Source of the DNA: Phyllobacterium brassicacearum
GTDB taxonomy: Bacteria > Pseudomonadota > Alphaproteobacteria > Rhizobiales > Rhizobiaceae
Length of the DNA: 64,000 nucleotides
Reading direction: 5' to 3'
Assembly (NCBI RefSeq): GCF_003010955.1
Contig: NZ_PGGO01000028.1
Coordinates: forward strand, 1 to 64,000
Shown here: piece by piece, positions 54,706 to 63,725 of the stretch
Position numbering within the stretch: position 1 is the stretch's first letter
How the letters are laid out: each line of letters opens with the position of its first letter
Translations under genes and position numbers: made by a program
Notes under the pieces: model-generated
Databases searched by the model: none
Told to the model about the DNA's origin: nothing
Seen by the model: only the letters and a program-made list of their open reading frames with translations

Positions 54706-54851
54706 GCCAGTTCGTCACCCTGAATTTCATCTTTCCGATGTGATGACGACGATCTGCGTTGTGTTTGTACGGCATGGCACCCGGATCAAGCTGATTTCGA
54801 TCCTGCCTGCCTATCGCCAAACCGTTGACAAAGGATCGATGCACCAACGCT
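54706..54851 (-). mobile_element. IS5-family end fragment
   Basis: 146 bp identical to 63023-63168 except at two positions. It holds the terminal repeat (GCACCAACGC at 54841-54850), the leader and the first ~20 codons of an IS5 transposase ('MPYKHNADRRHHIGKMKFRV'), after which the sequence diverges. The remainder of the element is gone. Confidence 0.8.
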
Positions 54852-55093
54852 CAAATTCCTTCAATACGTCCGCCACGCACATCATCGTCAGAGGCTCGTC
54901 CTCGCAGACAAGCACCGAGAAGCTCGCGGCTGAGCGTTGGTCGATCACGTTTGCCCCATTGCGGACGGTGTTCAGGAGGCATGCCGAAGCAGGCTCCTAA
55001 AAGCAGTCTTCCGACTGGAATGGGCGGCGCTTTAAGAACGAAGCAAAATGTCCACCCTGAGCGGACATTTGCATCTTTAAAGCGTGTCGCCGC

Positions 55094-56383
55094 TTATGTT
55101 TCATCGCGGATTTCCCGCACCAGTTGCAGTTTGTCAAGACGGTTGATTATCGGCCGATTTGCATCGCTTGTCAGCGGCAAATCCTTCAGAAGGCCGGGCC
55201 AGATATCCAGCGCCTTTTCGACAGTAAGCCTTACTTCCTTGACCAGGAGCTTCGGATCCACTTTCAGCAATCCGGCCGCCCTTTCAAACCGACGTGTGCC
55301 CACGGTGTAAGGGTTATTGTTGTTGCCAAACGGAAGGGCCATGTCGTCGTCGCCGTAGAGGAACGTCGGCACCAGGTCGTATGCGGGGCTGAGCGAAATG
55401 TCCCCGGCATCAGGATAGAGGAACGACCAGTTCTTGAGGTGAGCGTCGCCGTTGCCGATCAGGATGTTGACGACGATGCGCCTGACGGCCTCGAGCAACT
55501 CACCCCGCGGGTCCGCAGAAAAACGGTGCACTATGTTCATCACCGTGGCTTCGTTGCCCTTCGTGTATTTTTGGTTGCCGACCGCCCCAAGGATTTGTGC
55601 AAAATCCTCTATCTGCGTCCGTCGGTGCTCGGCGTGCCGATCGAAGCGGCGGACCGCAAGCGACTTCGCACCCGACGGGAGGAATTCAACCGGGATGCCA
55701 TCAATCTGGTCGGCGTCGACGAGCCAGGCGTCGACCACGCGTACGCCTACTGCCTCTGCGAGCTTGAGGGCAATGTATTCGGCCTCCGGCACCCGTTCAT
55801 AGTGGCGGGCAGGTGTCTTCAGAATGATTTCGCCTTCATTGTCCACTGCCGGAATGGTCAACGATCCGTGTTTCATCGTCATTGAGAACTTCAGTTGCAC
55901 GCCGGCGACCGAGAACCTGATGCGCGGCGAGGTCTCGGGAACCTCCACGCGTTCGGCCCGCGTCGTGGTTGGAGCCTTCGTGCCCGCTTCCCATCGTGCA
56001 ACGACTGCACCCGGCAAGTCTTGCCCAAGCCTTCCAAGGACATCGAAATTGTCGAAATTGCCAGCGCCGAATTCCTTCGCGACGAGCTCCCTCAAGGCAC
56101 CTTCAGGCAGCAGGTTCTCGAAGAACGGAGGCAACAGGCCTCCGTGCATGATCTTGTCACCGCGGTTGGTCAGCCTTGCGGTGGTTTCGTCTTCGCTGCG
56201 CCCCTGCCATGCCAAGCTGACCAGCGGCCTGCGCGGCCCCATGGCGATGTAGCCGTCGTCCACGACAAAAGTGACGGTGCCGGCCTTGTCCCGGATCAAA
56301 GTACCGACCCTAAGCTCCCGGTTGGGCGCAGGCACCAGGTGGATGCCGATCACGGCCGCCCGTTCAACGATCAGCATCTGCAT
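55094..56383 (-). CDS. hipA: HipA-type serine/threonine kinase toxin
   Basis: A 429-residue HipA-fold kinase. Residues 1-105 are the HipA N-terminal domain ('LLPPFFENLLPEGALRELVA'). The kinase part shows the regulatory serine loop S158 ('SVAGVQLK'), the catalytic D313 ('GNGDAHLKNWS') and the metal-binding D336 ('SPAYDLVPT'), parallel to S150/D309/D332 of E. coli HipA. HipA phosphorylates glutamyl-tRNA synthetase and induces dormancy. It overlaps hipB by 20 bases. All key residues are present. Confidence 0.93.
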   Translation of the reverse strand: MQMLIVERAAVIGIHLVPAPNRELRVGTLIRDKAGTVTFVVDDGYIAMGPRRPLVSLAWQGRSEDETTARLTNRGDKIMHGGLLPPFFENLLPEGALRELVAKEFGAGNFDNFDVLGRLGQDLPGAVVARWEAGTKAPTTTRAERVEVPETSPRIRFSVAGVQLKFSMTMKHGSLTIPAVDNEGEIILKTPARHYERVPEAEYIALKLAEAVGVRVVDAWLVDADQIDGIPVEFLPSGAKSLAVRRFDRHAEHRRTQIEDFAQILGAVGNQKYTKGNEATVMNIVHRFSADPRGELLEAVRRIVVNILIGNGDAHLKNWSFLYPDAGDISLSPAYDLVPTFLYGDDDMALPFGNNNNPYTVGTRRFERAAGLLKVDPKLLVKEVRLTVEKALDIWPGLLKDLPLTSDANRPIINRLDKLQLVREIRDET

Positions 56384-56714
56384 CCCCGCTTTCGTCGTCG
56401 ATTTCCCGGTCGTCGATAAACAGATCGTCGTGCGCGCTCCTCCAGTCGCGCGGCACCGGATCGCGAGACTTGCCGTCGTCGGTCAATGCAAGCGCGGCGT
56501 CCAGTTTTGCGGTCGGGACAAAAACTAGGGACAGGCCCAAGGCGGCTCCGACCTCGCTCAGGGAGTCGACCGTGCTGTTGACCCTGCCGCCTTCCATCTC
56601 GTAGATTCTGGACTTCTGTCTTGCCGTCCTTTTCGCAACGTCTTCGGCGATCCAGCCGCGCTTAACACGGGCTTCCGACAGTTGGCGGCCAAGTAACGTT
56701 CGGGTTTCGCTCAT
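56364..56714 (-). CDS. hipB: HipB-type antitoxin (XRE family)
   Basis: A 116-residue protein with an XRE helix-turn-helix ('LGRQLSEARVKRGWIAEDVA' and 'KRTARQKSRIYEMEGGRVNS') and a long acidic C-terminal tail ('DLFIDDREIDDESGDADADR'). It should bind and inhibit HipA and repress the operon through the four repeats just upstream. The ATG at 56714 lies two bases from operator 1; longer in-frame starts would read through the operators and are rejected. Confidence 0.9.
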   Translation of the reverse strand: MSETRTLLGRQLSEARVKRGWIAEDVAKRTARQKSRIYEMEGGRVNSTVDSLSEVGAALGLSLVFVPTAKLDAALALTDDGKSRDPVPRDWRSAHDDLFIDDREIDDESGDADADR

Positions 56715-56715
56715 A

Positions 56716-56825
56716 TCCGTTATACCGTAGATTTCGTTAGTAAGTCTGTTATACCGTACACGAATCAAACCGTCAACAAATGTCCGGTATAACGGATTAT
56801 ACTCTGCAAAATACGGTATAACGGA
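56716..56825. promoter_or_regulatory. Four HipB operator repeats
   Basis: The motif TCCGTTATACCGTA occurs at 56716-56729 and (with one change) 56745-56758, and inverted at 56784-56796 (partly) and 56812-56825 (exact). Centres are about 29, 38 and 29 bp apart, giving a symmetrical array between hipB and the divergent gene at 56850. Confidence 0.85.
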
Positions 56826-56849
56826 TAAACGTAACCGAAGGAGCGCTAC

Positions 56850-56981
56850 ATGAATTTCACGGACCTGGTTCAATATGTCGGCCGCAAGGGAATCTATTTT
56901 GAGCGTGGATACGTCTTGGAAGTCGAGATCGTCAACGTCAGCCCGATGGAGAACAACCAGGAAGGTGCGGGCCGTTCCTGA
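56850..56981 (+). CDS. Small hypothetical protein divergent from hipBA
   Basis: A 43-residue product ('MNFTDLVQYVGRKGIYFERG', 'YVLEVEIVNVSPMENNQE') with a strong ribosome site (AAGGAG). Its stop overlaps the next start (TGATG). It may be the front part of one protein split by a frameshift near 56975, or a coupled pair. The HipB operators lie upstream, so it may be co-regulated. Confidence 0.5.
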   Translation: MNFTDLVQYVGRKGIYFERGYVLEVEIVNVSPMENNQEGAGRS

Positions 56982-57190
56982 TGCAGGAAGAGGACGGCTT
57001 CCTCAATGTCGGCTCGATCCATATCGACGTCGACAATGAAGTGATCCGGGCGTCAGGCTATGCGGTGTGGACGATTGTCCTCAACGAAGCCGATCTCGGC
57101 GAATTGCGGCAGGCCTTCGAAAAGGAACCTGCAACAGACGCCTATTCGATCTGCAGGAGGATCATGAGGCGCGCGCCGGCGACACTTTAG
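56981..57190 (+). CDS. Small hypothetical protein
   Basis: A 69-residue product ('DGFLNVGSIHIDVDNEVIRA', 'LGELRQAFEKEPATDAYSIC'), coupled to the preceding small gene by a one-base overlap. The pattern is protein-like but not recognised. Confidence 0.5.
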   Translation: MQEEDGFLNVGSIHIDVDNEVIRASGYAVWTIVLNEADLGELRQAFEKEPATDAYSICRRIMRRAPATL

Positions 57191-57460
57191 TCAGGATTAT
57201 TTTAATCTGGACTATTATAAAAGCGACGTGGGGGCGTCTTCGCTATCTAATGCCGCTTTAGAGGCGCTGTTGGCAGTGTTCGATGATGACCGCTCAACCG
57301 ATTTCATGGATGAGCAGTGACCTTGCCCCTCGCGTGTAATCCAGTTTGAAATTCGTTTTTGCCTTCTGGCCTAATCAAAGGACCAGAACATGAAACGTAG
57401 CCACTTCTCGCATCAGCTTGACGCGTGGCATTCGTCGTCAAGGGCGGAAATGAAAGAGTC

Positions 57461-57589
57461 ATGACCAAGGACTTTGCAAACGAACATACGAGCTTTGTGT
57501 TCCAGCTTCCCCAACATCAGCAGCTGCCCGGCGCGTACGCTAGCGATCCGAGGAAGGCAATCGGCCAAGGTGGCGAGGCGACTGCCTAG
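57461..57589 (+). CDS. Possible small protein
   Basis: A 42-residue frame whose ATG overlaps the stop (ATGA) of a 24-codon frame starting at 57390 behind AAAGGA. Coding status is uncertain. It ends ten bases before the convergent 621-residue gene. Confidence 0.25.
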   Translation: MTKDFANEHTSFVFQLPQHQQLPGAYASDPRKAIGQGGEATA

Positions 57590-57598
57590 TCGTCGTTC

Positions 57599-59464
57599 TC
57601 AGCCGATCGGGTCTGGTTCGTTCTGCTCGCGCCCAAAGAGTACATAGTAGGGGTCGAAGCGGTGCCCGGCGGTGGTGTCGACGGTCACAAAGCCGAAGCC
57701 CGCGAACATCCGCGACTCCGGTGCCGCTCGGCGAATGGTCACATAGTCGCCCCAGCGCGTATGGGTCCAGGTGCTGCCGTCGCGGTACCAAACCACGTAG
57801 TCGCCCATGAAGCCTACCGCAGTGTTGGCGTTCAGGCTTCCACCACCGCCCCAGCCGAGAGTGATGCCGACCTCGTTGTCGGAATTGGTGGCCAGACTGG
57901 GATAGCCGAAGGCCAAGTCTGGATTCCAGACTTGCATCTGCTCGATCACCGACCAGTCGCCAATGTTGAGTTTGACAATCTGGACATGTGGATGCGGGAA
58001 ATCGAACCCAGCCGAACTGCCTTTGCCATTACTTGCGGTCCAGCCCAGCCACAGTTCATTTAGGCGGCGGGTGATGCCGATCACTGCGTTATTCGGAAAA
58101 CCCCAGCCGAACCAGTTGTTGCCGTTTGGCCCGTTTGAGCTGAGCGTGGTGTTCGGCCAGTTGCGGACCTCGACATCGCGCCAGAAATAGGTGGTCGAGT
58201 CGTTGCGCCAACTGAACACACGCATCGTGCTGTTGTCGACATGTCCGGCCCAGAACACCTCGTTGCCGGTGTCCTGCGACACCCCGCTGCCCCAGGCCAC
58301 GGCGCTGTCGGCTGCGGTGGTGAAGCGGAAATTGATCGTGCCCCCCGCGGCGATCTCTGCGAGGCTCAAGCGCACCACCACAAGGCCGTTGTCGGCAACC
58401 GTGTCCGCAACAGTGTCGAGCACGTCAAAGCTGAAATAAACCTCGGCGTCGCCCAGCGACATCGATGGATAATCCATCCAGTCGGTGCCGAGCCCGAAGC
58501 TGCCCGATGTCAGGTCCCAGTAAGTCCAAGCGGTGCAATTGCTGTTGATGACATCCTGTGGGCTTGCCATCGCCAGACGATAGCCGTTCGCGCCAGTGGC
58601 ACCCGACTGGTATTGCAGCAGCCAGATAAAACGGTCGATCTGGGGAGCGTATTGCAGTATCTGGTCGCAGCAAAAGCCGTTGCCGATATCTTCGGGGAAG
58701 ACAGTCGTCGGGTTCAAGGTGGTAAAAGTTGCGCCAGCGTCGGTCGAGTAATCGATGTACCAGTTCCCGCTCATCAGCACGACATTGCCGCCCTTGGCAC
58801 CGCTGATGTCGGCTGCGTTGGTGCTGGCATTTGCTACCGAAGGATCGTCGGTCCAGACCGGGAAGTCCAAACCGGCGGCACCCGGATCTCCCGACCCGAC
58901 GTCGCGCAAATCTGAGCCTTCGGTGCGACGCAGGATGCCCCGGAACGGGCCTGTCGGTACAATGCGTTGTGGGCGCTTGTTCGGTTGACGAACCGGGTGG
59001 TCTTCGCGCCGCACCGGCGGATAGGGCGCGTCCTTGACTTTCCGTGGCTTGACCTGGCCCGGCTTTGACTCGCCCGAGCCGTGCTCCAGATCTTGACCGT
59101 CTGGGCATGGCACATGCTTGCAGGGAGGCGGCCCGCCGTGACAGTCGCAGATGTCCAAGCAGCGGTCGAAGCCGTACTTGCAGTCGAGAAGCTGAGCAAT
59201 TCCGGGTTTCTCCGCGCGCGCAATGTCGACCTGATAGGCCAGCAGCTTCAGCAGGCAGCCTTGCAGCGCCGTCTGGCTGTGCAGCTCGTTCTGGGCCTCG
59301 CAGGTCTGCCGCGAAATCTGCTCCAACTGGCAATTCGCTCGCTTTTGCTCAGCCAGCACCTGGCCGAGCAGATCCGTCTGGTATGACATCTCCTCGAGCA
59401 TGCGTTTGATTGTATTTTGCTCTTCATCGCGCCTATCGCTATCGGGGCGCTTGTCGTTTTTCAT
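57599..59464 (-). CDS. Large beta-rich protein with N-terminal coiled coil, unknown function
   Basis: A 621-residue protein. Residues 10-95 form a charged coiled coil ('TIKRMLEEMSYQTDLLGQVL'). Residues 93-125 form a Cys/Pro-rich segment ('DCHGGPPPCKHVPCPDGQD'), followed by a basic Pro-rich linker. From about 200 to the end is a beta-rich domain with many Trp/Asp/Gly motifs ('GNWYIDYSTDAGATFTTLNP', 'WNPDLAFGYPSLATNSDNEV'), like a beta-propeller or sialidase-type fold. No signal peptide or catalytic motif is evident. GAGGGG precedes the ATG. It lies 15 bases after a small membrane gene and probably shares its mRNA. Confidence 0.7.
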   Translation of the reverse strand: MKNDKRPDSDRRDEEQNTIKRMLEEMSYQTDLLGQVLAEQKRANCQLEQISRQTCEAQNELHSQTALQGCLLKLLAYQVDIARAEKPGIAQLLDCKYGFDRCLDICDCHGGPPPCKHVPCPDGQDLEHGSGESKPGQVKPRKVKDAPYPPVRREDHPVRQPNKRPQRIVPTGPFRGILRRTEGSDLRDVGSGDPGAAGLDFPVWTDDPSVANASTNAADISGAKGGNVVLMSGNWYIDYSTDAGATFTTLNPTTVFPEDIGNGFCCDQILQYAPQIDRFIWLLQYQSGATGANGYRLAMASPQDVINSNCTAWTYWDLTSGSFGLGTDWMDYPSMSLGDAEVYFSFDVLDTVADTVADNGLVVVRLSLAEIAAGGTINFRFTTAADSAVAWGSGVSQDTGNEVFWAGHVDNSTMRVFSWRNDSTTYFWRDVEVRNWPNTTLSSNGPNGNNWFGWGFPNNAVIGITRRLNELWLGWTASNGKGSSAGFDFPHPHVQIVKLNIGDWSVIEQMQVWNPDLAFGYPSLATNSDNEVGITLGWGGGGSLNANTAVGFMGDYVVWYRDGSTWTHTRWGDYVTIRRAAPESRMFAGFGFVTVDTTAGHRFDPYYVLFGREQNEPDPIG

Positions 59465-59479
59465 GGCGAAACCCCTCGA

Positions 59480-59689
59480 TCATTGCGGAAAGCGGTCCCG
59501 TGTCCGGCGGCCGGTCAGCAGGTGCACAGCGGCATCGAGCACAAACCAGGTAGCCAGGAACGCTGCGCATTCCAGGGTGAAGCTGTGGAACTTGTAGAAC
59601 AACTCGGCGATAACGAAGGCGATCAGGAACACCGGCAACTGTCGCTTAAACAGTTCTCCGGTCGAAATGCTGGTGAGCAAACGGAACAT
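59480..59689 (-). CDS. Small two-helix membrane protein
   Basis: A 69-residue protein with two hydrophobic helices (about 18-34 and 41-58, 'LPVFLIAFVIAELFY', 'CAAFLATWFVLDAAVHLL') and a basic C-terminus. Its ribosome site is GAGAGGGG. It is upstream of and close to the 621-residue gene, so it may anchor or assist that protein. Unknown family. Confidence 0.6.
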   Translation of the reverse strand: MFRLLTSISTGELFKRQLPVFLIAFVIAELFYKFHSFTLECAAFLATWFVLDAAVHLLTGRRTRDRFPQ

Positions 59690-60127
59690 GAGACAACCCC
59701 CCTCTCAAGGAATGGCGGCGCAAAATCCAATACGGCTCCGAACTGCGTCTCCGCAGGGAAAGTGAAGAAAGCTTTATACAGCATTCGCACTATTTTCGCG
59801 ACAGATAAGTCGATCCGATGCCGAGAAAATTTTCCGCGAGTAACGATCGGCTCTGTAATCGGCACATATCGTTTAGCCGACAAACTTGTTAGTCCTTGGT
59901 GCTGCAAAAATGAATGGCGGACCGATCGCATTTGGTTCCATTCTTCCCCGACTGAACTGTCTATATATTTACCCATGCAAGAAATCCTTCATGGTTTTTG
60001 AATACTAAGTGATAAAAACGAAAGCTTGGAGCGAGCATGGGGAACTCACTTTGCACTTCCAGACATCGAACTGTTTGGACGAAGACCAAACTTCTAGGAA
60101 CCGAGACTCAGTTCCAGAGACTGACGA
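59690..60127. other. Intergenic stretch
   Basis: No gene is recognised between the small membrane gene and the IS21-type end. Confidence 0.45.
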
Positions 60128-60421
60128 TGCTTGTCAATCAGCACAGAACTTTGACCCCTTATCGGCATCCAATTTTGACCCCCTTGTGTATGAGGTCAGC
60201 ACTTGCCGGCCCGACGCTGGTCGGGGTTGCAGAGGGTCGGCAAGTGCGGCGTTGCACCCGCCTGGTCCCCTTCCCTCTCCATCCTAACCCGTCGAATGCC
60301 CTTGTGAACGCTGTCTCACTTTTACCGGCAAGAATCTCGATTTTAAAGGCAAATATCATGTTTAATGGCAAAGCATCGCCATTGATTTTGTTGAGTTGCT
60401 CATCTCGCCTTTAAGGGCAAA
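60128..60421. mobile_element. IS21-type terminal region without transposase
   Basis: Repeated 'TTTGACCCC' (60152, 60172) in the arrangement of IS21-family ends, a 14-bp inverted repeat with one mismatch at 60199-60212 and 60234-60247, and four direct copies of TTTANNGGCAA(A) at 60321, 60342, 60361 and 60410. IS21 ends carry several such transposase-binding repeats. The istA/istB genes are absent. Confidence 0.5.
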
Positions 60422-60896
60422 GCGACAGCCGTCCTTGAAGCCCGTTGACCCTGCGTTCCTTCGCCCAAAGAGTGCGCGTGATGATGATCAACTCTCACAG
60501 CGGTCCTATGTCGTCTTGTCCTTGTAGACGCCAAATCACTCGACCACGCCACGATATCGCCCCATTGGTTTGGCGAGGTAGCCGAGCCTCATTTGTTACC
60601 AGCGGACCTGCATCCCGCTGGGAGGGGCCGGTTGCGTACTGGTTGGGCCATCTCCAGTCGTTCCGGGCCCGCCCTTCCCGCATAACCTCACGCGTTTCCC
60701 GGACTCTTTTGGGGCATCTCGGAATCGCGTTGGCTCCGCTGGCCTTATTATGGCCTCGACACTCAACTCATCGATGACGGAACGTATTTCGTCATCGAGC
60801 AGGGCAGCGCTATCGCGGGATGTGGGCGGCGACCGCTCACAGGTCGCGACGCCGCCTTGCTGGAGGCGTGCCCTGCCCTCAGGCCGGACACGCTTT
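60422..60896. other. Intergenic stretch
   Basis: GC-rich, with overlapping open frames on both strands but no recognisable product. Confidence 0.4.
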
Positions 60897-61433
60897 TCAT
60901 CTGTACCGGGCTGCACTTTCAAAGACCTGGTCGATCTTGTGCAGCGTTTGAAACGCCACCGCCAAATTTCGGAGGTCGTCGGGGCTTTTAGCAACGAAGC
61001 GATTGCAAAGAGAGCCAACAGCGTTGAGATCGGCACAGAGCTTTTGCCCCTTTGTGCTCAAACGGACCGGCGTGGAGCGTCTGTCGCGCTGTGAGACAAC
61101 GCGTTCAACAAATCCTCCTTCCGAAAGCTGTCTCAGGTGATAGGACATGTTCGTACCGCTGTAGTTTCCCCGCTCCAAAAGCTGGCCAACGGAGAACTCG
61201 TCATTGCCGATCCCGAAGAGAATCATTGCTTGAAAGGGGCCTATTTCAGTGACGCCCAGTTTCGTCAATTCCGTTTGAAGGAACATAGCGAACCGCCGGT
61301 TCAGCCGATCGAGCGTGCGGGCTAATTCGAAATGGGTAACAATTACCCCATGAGATGGCTTTGAAATATCTTCAGCCTCGTACCCGATGGATGTTTCGGC
61401 CGCTGTGACCTCATGCAGAAGTTTTTTAATCAT
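60897..61433 (-). CDS. MarR-family transcriptional regulator
   Basis: A 178-residue winged-helix regulator. The recognition region reads 'FSVGQLLERGNYSGTNMSYH' and 'LRQLSEGGFVERVVSQRDRR', followed by the wing 'STPVRLSTKG'. The N-terminal extension of about 30 residues is longer than in classical MarR. The ATG at 61433 has GAAGGAA upstream; the longer frame to 61622 has no such site. No adjacent target gene is clear, because both flanks are IS debris. Confidence 0.85.
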   Translation of the reverse strand: MIKKLLHEVTAAETSIGYEAEDISKPSHGVIVTHFELARTLDRLNRRFAMFLQTELTKLGVTEIGPFQAMILFGIGNDEFSVGQLLERGNYSGTNMSYHLRQLSEGGFVERVVSQRDRRSTPVRLSTKGQKLCADLNAVGSLCNRFVAKSPDDLRNLAVAFQTLHKIDQVFESAARYR

Positions 61434-61512
61434 TGCCGTTCCTTCTAATTCGCCATGTTGCAGGCGGAAGGGGGCGATTTCGTGGTGCGCTGCTACTATC
61501 AGGGTGAGCAGA

Positions 61513-61605
61513 AAGGCGACAAATGTGATCGACGCTCTGTCCGATCTGTTTTTCCTGCGTGGCATTCCAGGCCACACGCGAACCGACAATGGTCCGAGTG
61601 CAGTC
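61513..61605 (+). pseudogene. IS3-family OrfB remnant
   Basis: About 31 codons read 'KATNVIDALSDLFFLRGIPG' and 'HTRTDNGPSAV', around the second catalytic Asp of IS3 integrase-type OrfB (usual form 'RSDNGPEF'). The rest is lost. From 61606 to 62060 nothing else is recognisable. Confidence 0.6.
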
Positions 61606-62060
61606 TGTTTGACACGATCCATCGAACGCAGCCGGAAGCAGCCGTTGGACCTGAAATTTGGGGGCAGTCGTCAGTTTTTGCCTGGAATCGGGGTCAGAAT
61701 TACCGAGCGCTACTGCGTGGTCTACCAGACCATACGTAGCGGCCCACCGGATCAGGTCAGGCTACACCGTTCGTGACGGTTGGCGAAGAAAGGCAAAGGC
61801 TTGGGCCGCTCTTTACCTTCATTGCCATCACCGCCGAGGCAGCCAAGAAAGGGGCGAATGCCGTTCGTAAGGAGCATTCTTGCCGCCGCCCTTTACAGTC
61901 CCGTCTGAACCCCGACGCACCGGAGGAGATTGGCCAGGCCGGTCCACACACCACGTTCGGGAAGCGACGGGATGACCGTTATCGATTATTGCCGGAGATG
62001 CAGGCTGAGCAAGCTGGAAACCTTCATTGCGGCGTTGAAATCGAGCAAGGGTTCAATTCG

Positions 62061-63167
62061 GCGTTGGTGCGCGGATATGGAATCGAACGCATTTCGATCT
62101 TACGATGTAGTCGGTCATGCCGGCCTGACTTGATTCCGGACAGACTCCGGGTGTCCGCACGCCAGTATACGATTGAGAACGATGCAACCGATGGCCACCT
62201 CGGTCTGCTGTGCTGCGAACGAACGAGCAAGCGCGATCCGATCAGCGCCTTGTATCGCCCGATGGCGGTTTCGATCAGAGCGCGCTTGCCATAACCGGTG
62301 GCCGCCTGCCATTTCAATCGGCCTTGTTCTGCAATCACCGCGATGTGGCCGTCCCGTTGACCGGGTGGCCCAGTATCACCGCTTTCCACTGCCGTCGAAC
62401 GGGGTGGAATGACGACGATCGCGTTGCTGCTATGCCGCAGGATCGTCTGATAGGTCGGCTTGCCATCGTAGGCTCCATCAGCCGTGAAGCGATCAATCTT
62501 ACCGTCGATCTGGCTGAGCAACGGCTCTATCTGTGAAGGATCATCGGTGTTCTGGTCTGTCAGACTATGAGCAATGATTTCGCCATTCTCGGCATCCAGC
62601 GCCAGGTGGAGCTTGCGCCAGTTGCGACGTGATCTGGCGCGCCATGTTTCTCCTCCAGCCATTGCCCGGCGCCGTAGACTTTCAATCCCGTGCTGTCGAC
62701 CAGCACATGCAGCGGGCCGTCCGGCAGAGGCCGGTTTCGTCTGGCTGGCAGCTCCCACGTCTGCGACCGGCTCAATGTCGTATGATCGGGAACTGGCACA
62801 TCAAGTCCCATGAGATCAAGCACCGAGCACATAAACCCCTCGATCTGGCGCAGCCGCATTCCGAAGACGCAACCCAGCGTCAGGGCTGTCTCGATGGCGA
62901 GATCGGAATACCGGCGCTGGCCCCGCGGGTCTTGCGTCGCGGAGTACGCCATCCCGCCAGTGCTTCCGGCGTTACCCATAATGTCAGGCTACCCCGCCGA
63001 CGCAGACCTGCTTCGTATTCCCGCCAATTCGTCACCCTGAATTTCATCTTTCCGATGTGATGACGACGATCTGCGTTGTGTTTGTACGGCATGGCACTCG
63101 GATCAAGCTGATTTCGATCCTGCCTGCCTATCGCCAAACCGTTGACAAAGGATCGATGCACCAACGC
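62061..63167 (-). mobile_element. IS5-family element, decayed
   Basis: About 1.1 kb with terminal GCGTTGGTGC (62061-62070) and its complement GCACCAACGC (63158-63167). The single transposase gene is frameshifted. The right 146 bp are repeated at 54706-54851 in the same orientation. Confidence 0.75.
62115..63092 (-). pseudogene. IS5-family transposase, multiple frameshifts
   Basis: Segments in three frames: 'MPYKHNADRRHHIGKMKFRV' and 'NWREYEAGLRRRGSLTLWVT' (N-terminus), then 'YSDLAIETALTLGCVFGMRL' and 'PDHTTLSRSQ' with 'VLVDSTGLKVYGAGQW', then 'RKLHLALDAENGEIIAHSLT' and 'FTADGAYDGKPTYQT', and a C-terminus 'IVLNRILACGHPESV' in the frame of 62115. At least three frame changes are needed, so it is inactive. 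Confidence 0.85.
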
Positions 63168-63168
63168 T
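63023..63168 (-). repeat. 146-bp direct repeat (IS5 end), second copy
   Basis: Matches 54706-54851 at 144 of 146 positions by eye. The two copies bracket about 8.2 kb containing hipBA and the 621-residue gene. Confidence 0.8.
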
Positions 63169-63522
63169 GTTTCCGATCCAATTCGGTGCAACCTGTTGGC
63201 CATCATTGGAGGAGAAGACGTCGAAATCGATCTGCAGCGGATCCAATGGCCGGCATATGCCCGCGAGGCTGATTGGCCGAGATAGAGGCGACAGACCTCT
63301 GAAGACAGCGGGCATCAGAGTAGCAAATGCTTATTTCTGTGACTTTTGGGTTACGCTTGATAGATGACCGACAAAGGATGGGCAGCCCGGGGAGATTGTG
63401 CATTGCGCACATTCCTATTCTAAGTAACGTGCAAACGATTGATGGCGTTGCCCACAAGCGGTATCCGTCATCAGTTGAAGCCTTACCGTGATTACTTAGG
63501 CGAGTAGGTGCGGGGATGCTTC
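63169..63522. other. Intergenic stretch, possible sRNA region
   Basis: No protein gene is recognised, but a strong plus-strand terminator follows, so an unannotated transcript may run through here. Confidence 0.35.
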
Positions 63523-63555
63523 AAGAGACTTGGTCCTCGGGCCAAGTCTCTTTTA
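63523..63555 (+). terminator. Rho-independent terminator with no gene upstream
   Basis: AAGAGACTTGG-loop-CCAAGTCTCTT, a perfect 11-bp stem with an 8-base loop, running into TTTT. It would also work weakly on the minus strand. Confidence 0.75.
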
Positions 63556-63657
63556 GAAGCCCGACACTTCTATCGGAGCGCTTAATCATTTGTTAACCAT
63601 GCGGGAGCAGCTTTTGGTTGCTGACCCCTTCCCCAAGTCCCCATACTGGTCAGTGCA

Positions 63658-63725
63658 CCCGACCGCTGCCCCCATCGGCGGTCGGGGCCTTTGGTCATCA
63701 CTCCAAATCCTTTGGTCATCACTCC
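63658..63725. repeat. Hairpin and short direct repeat
   Basis: CCCGACCGC...GCGGTCGGG (63658-63686) forms a 9-bp stem. It is followed by CCTTTGGTCATCACTCC twice, at 63688-63704 and 63709-63725 (21-bp period). No gene is recognised from here to the window end. Confidence 0.5.
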
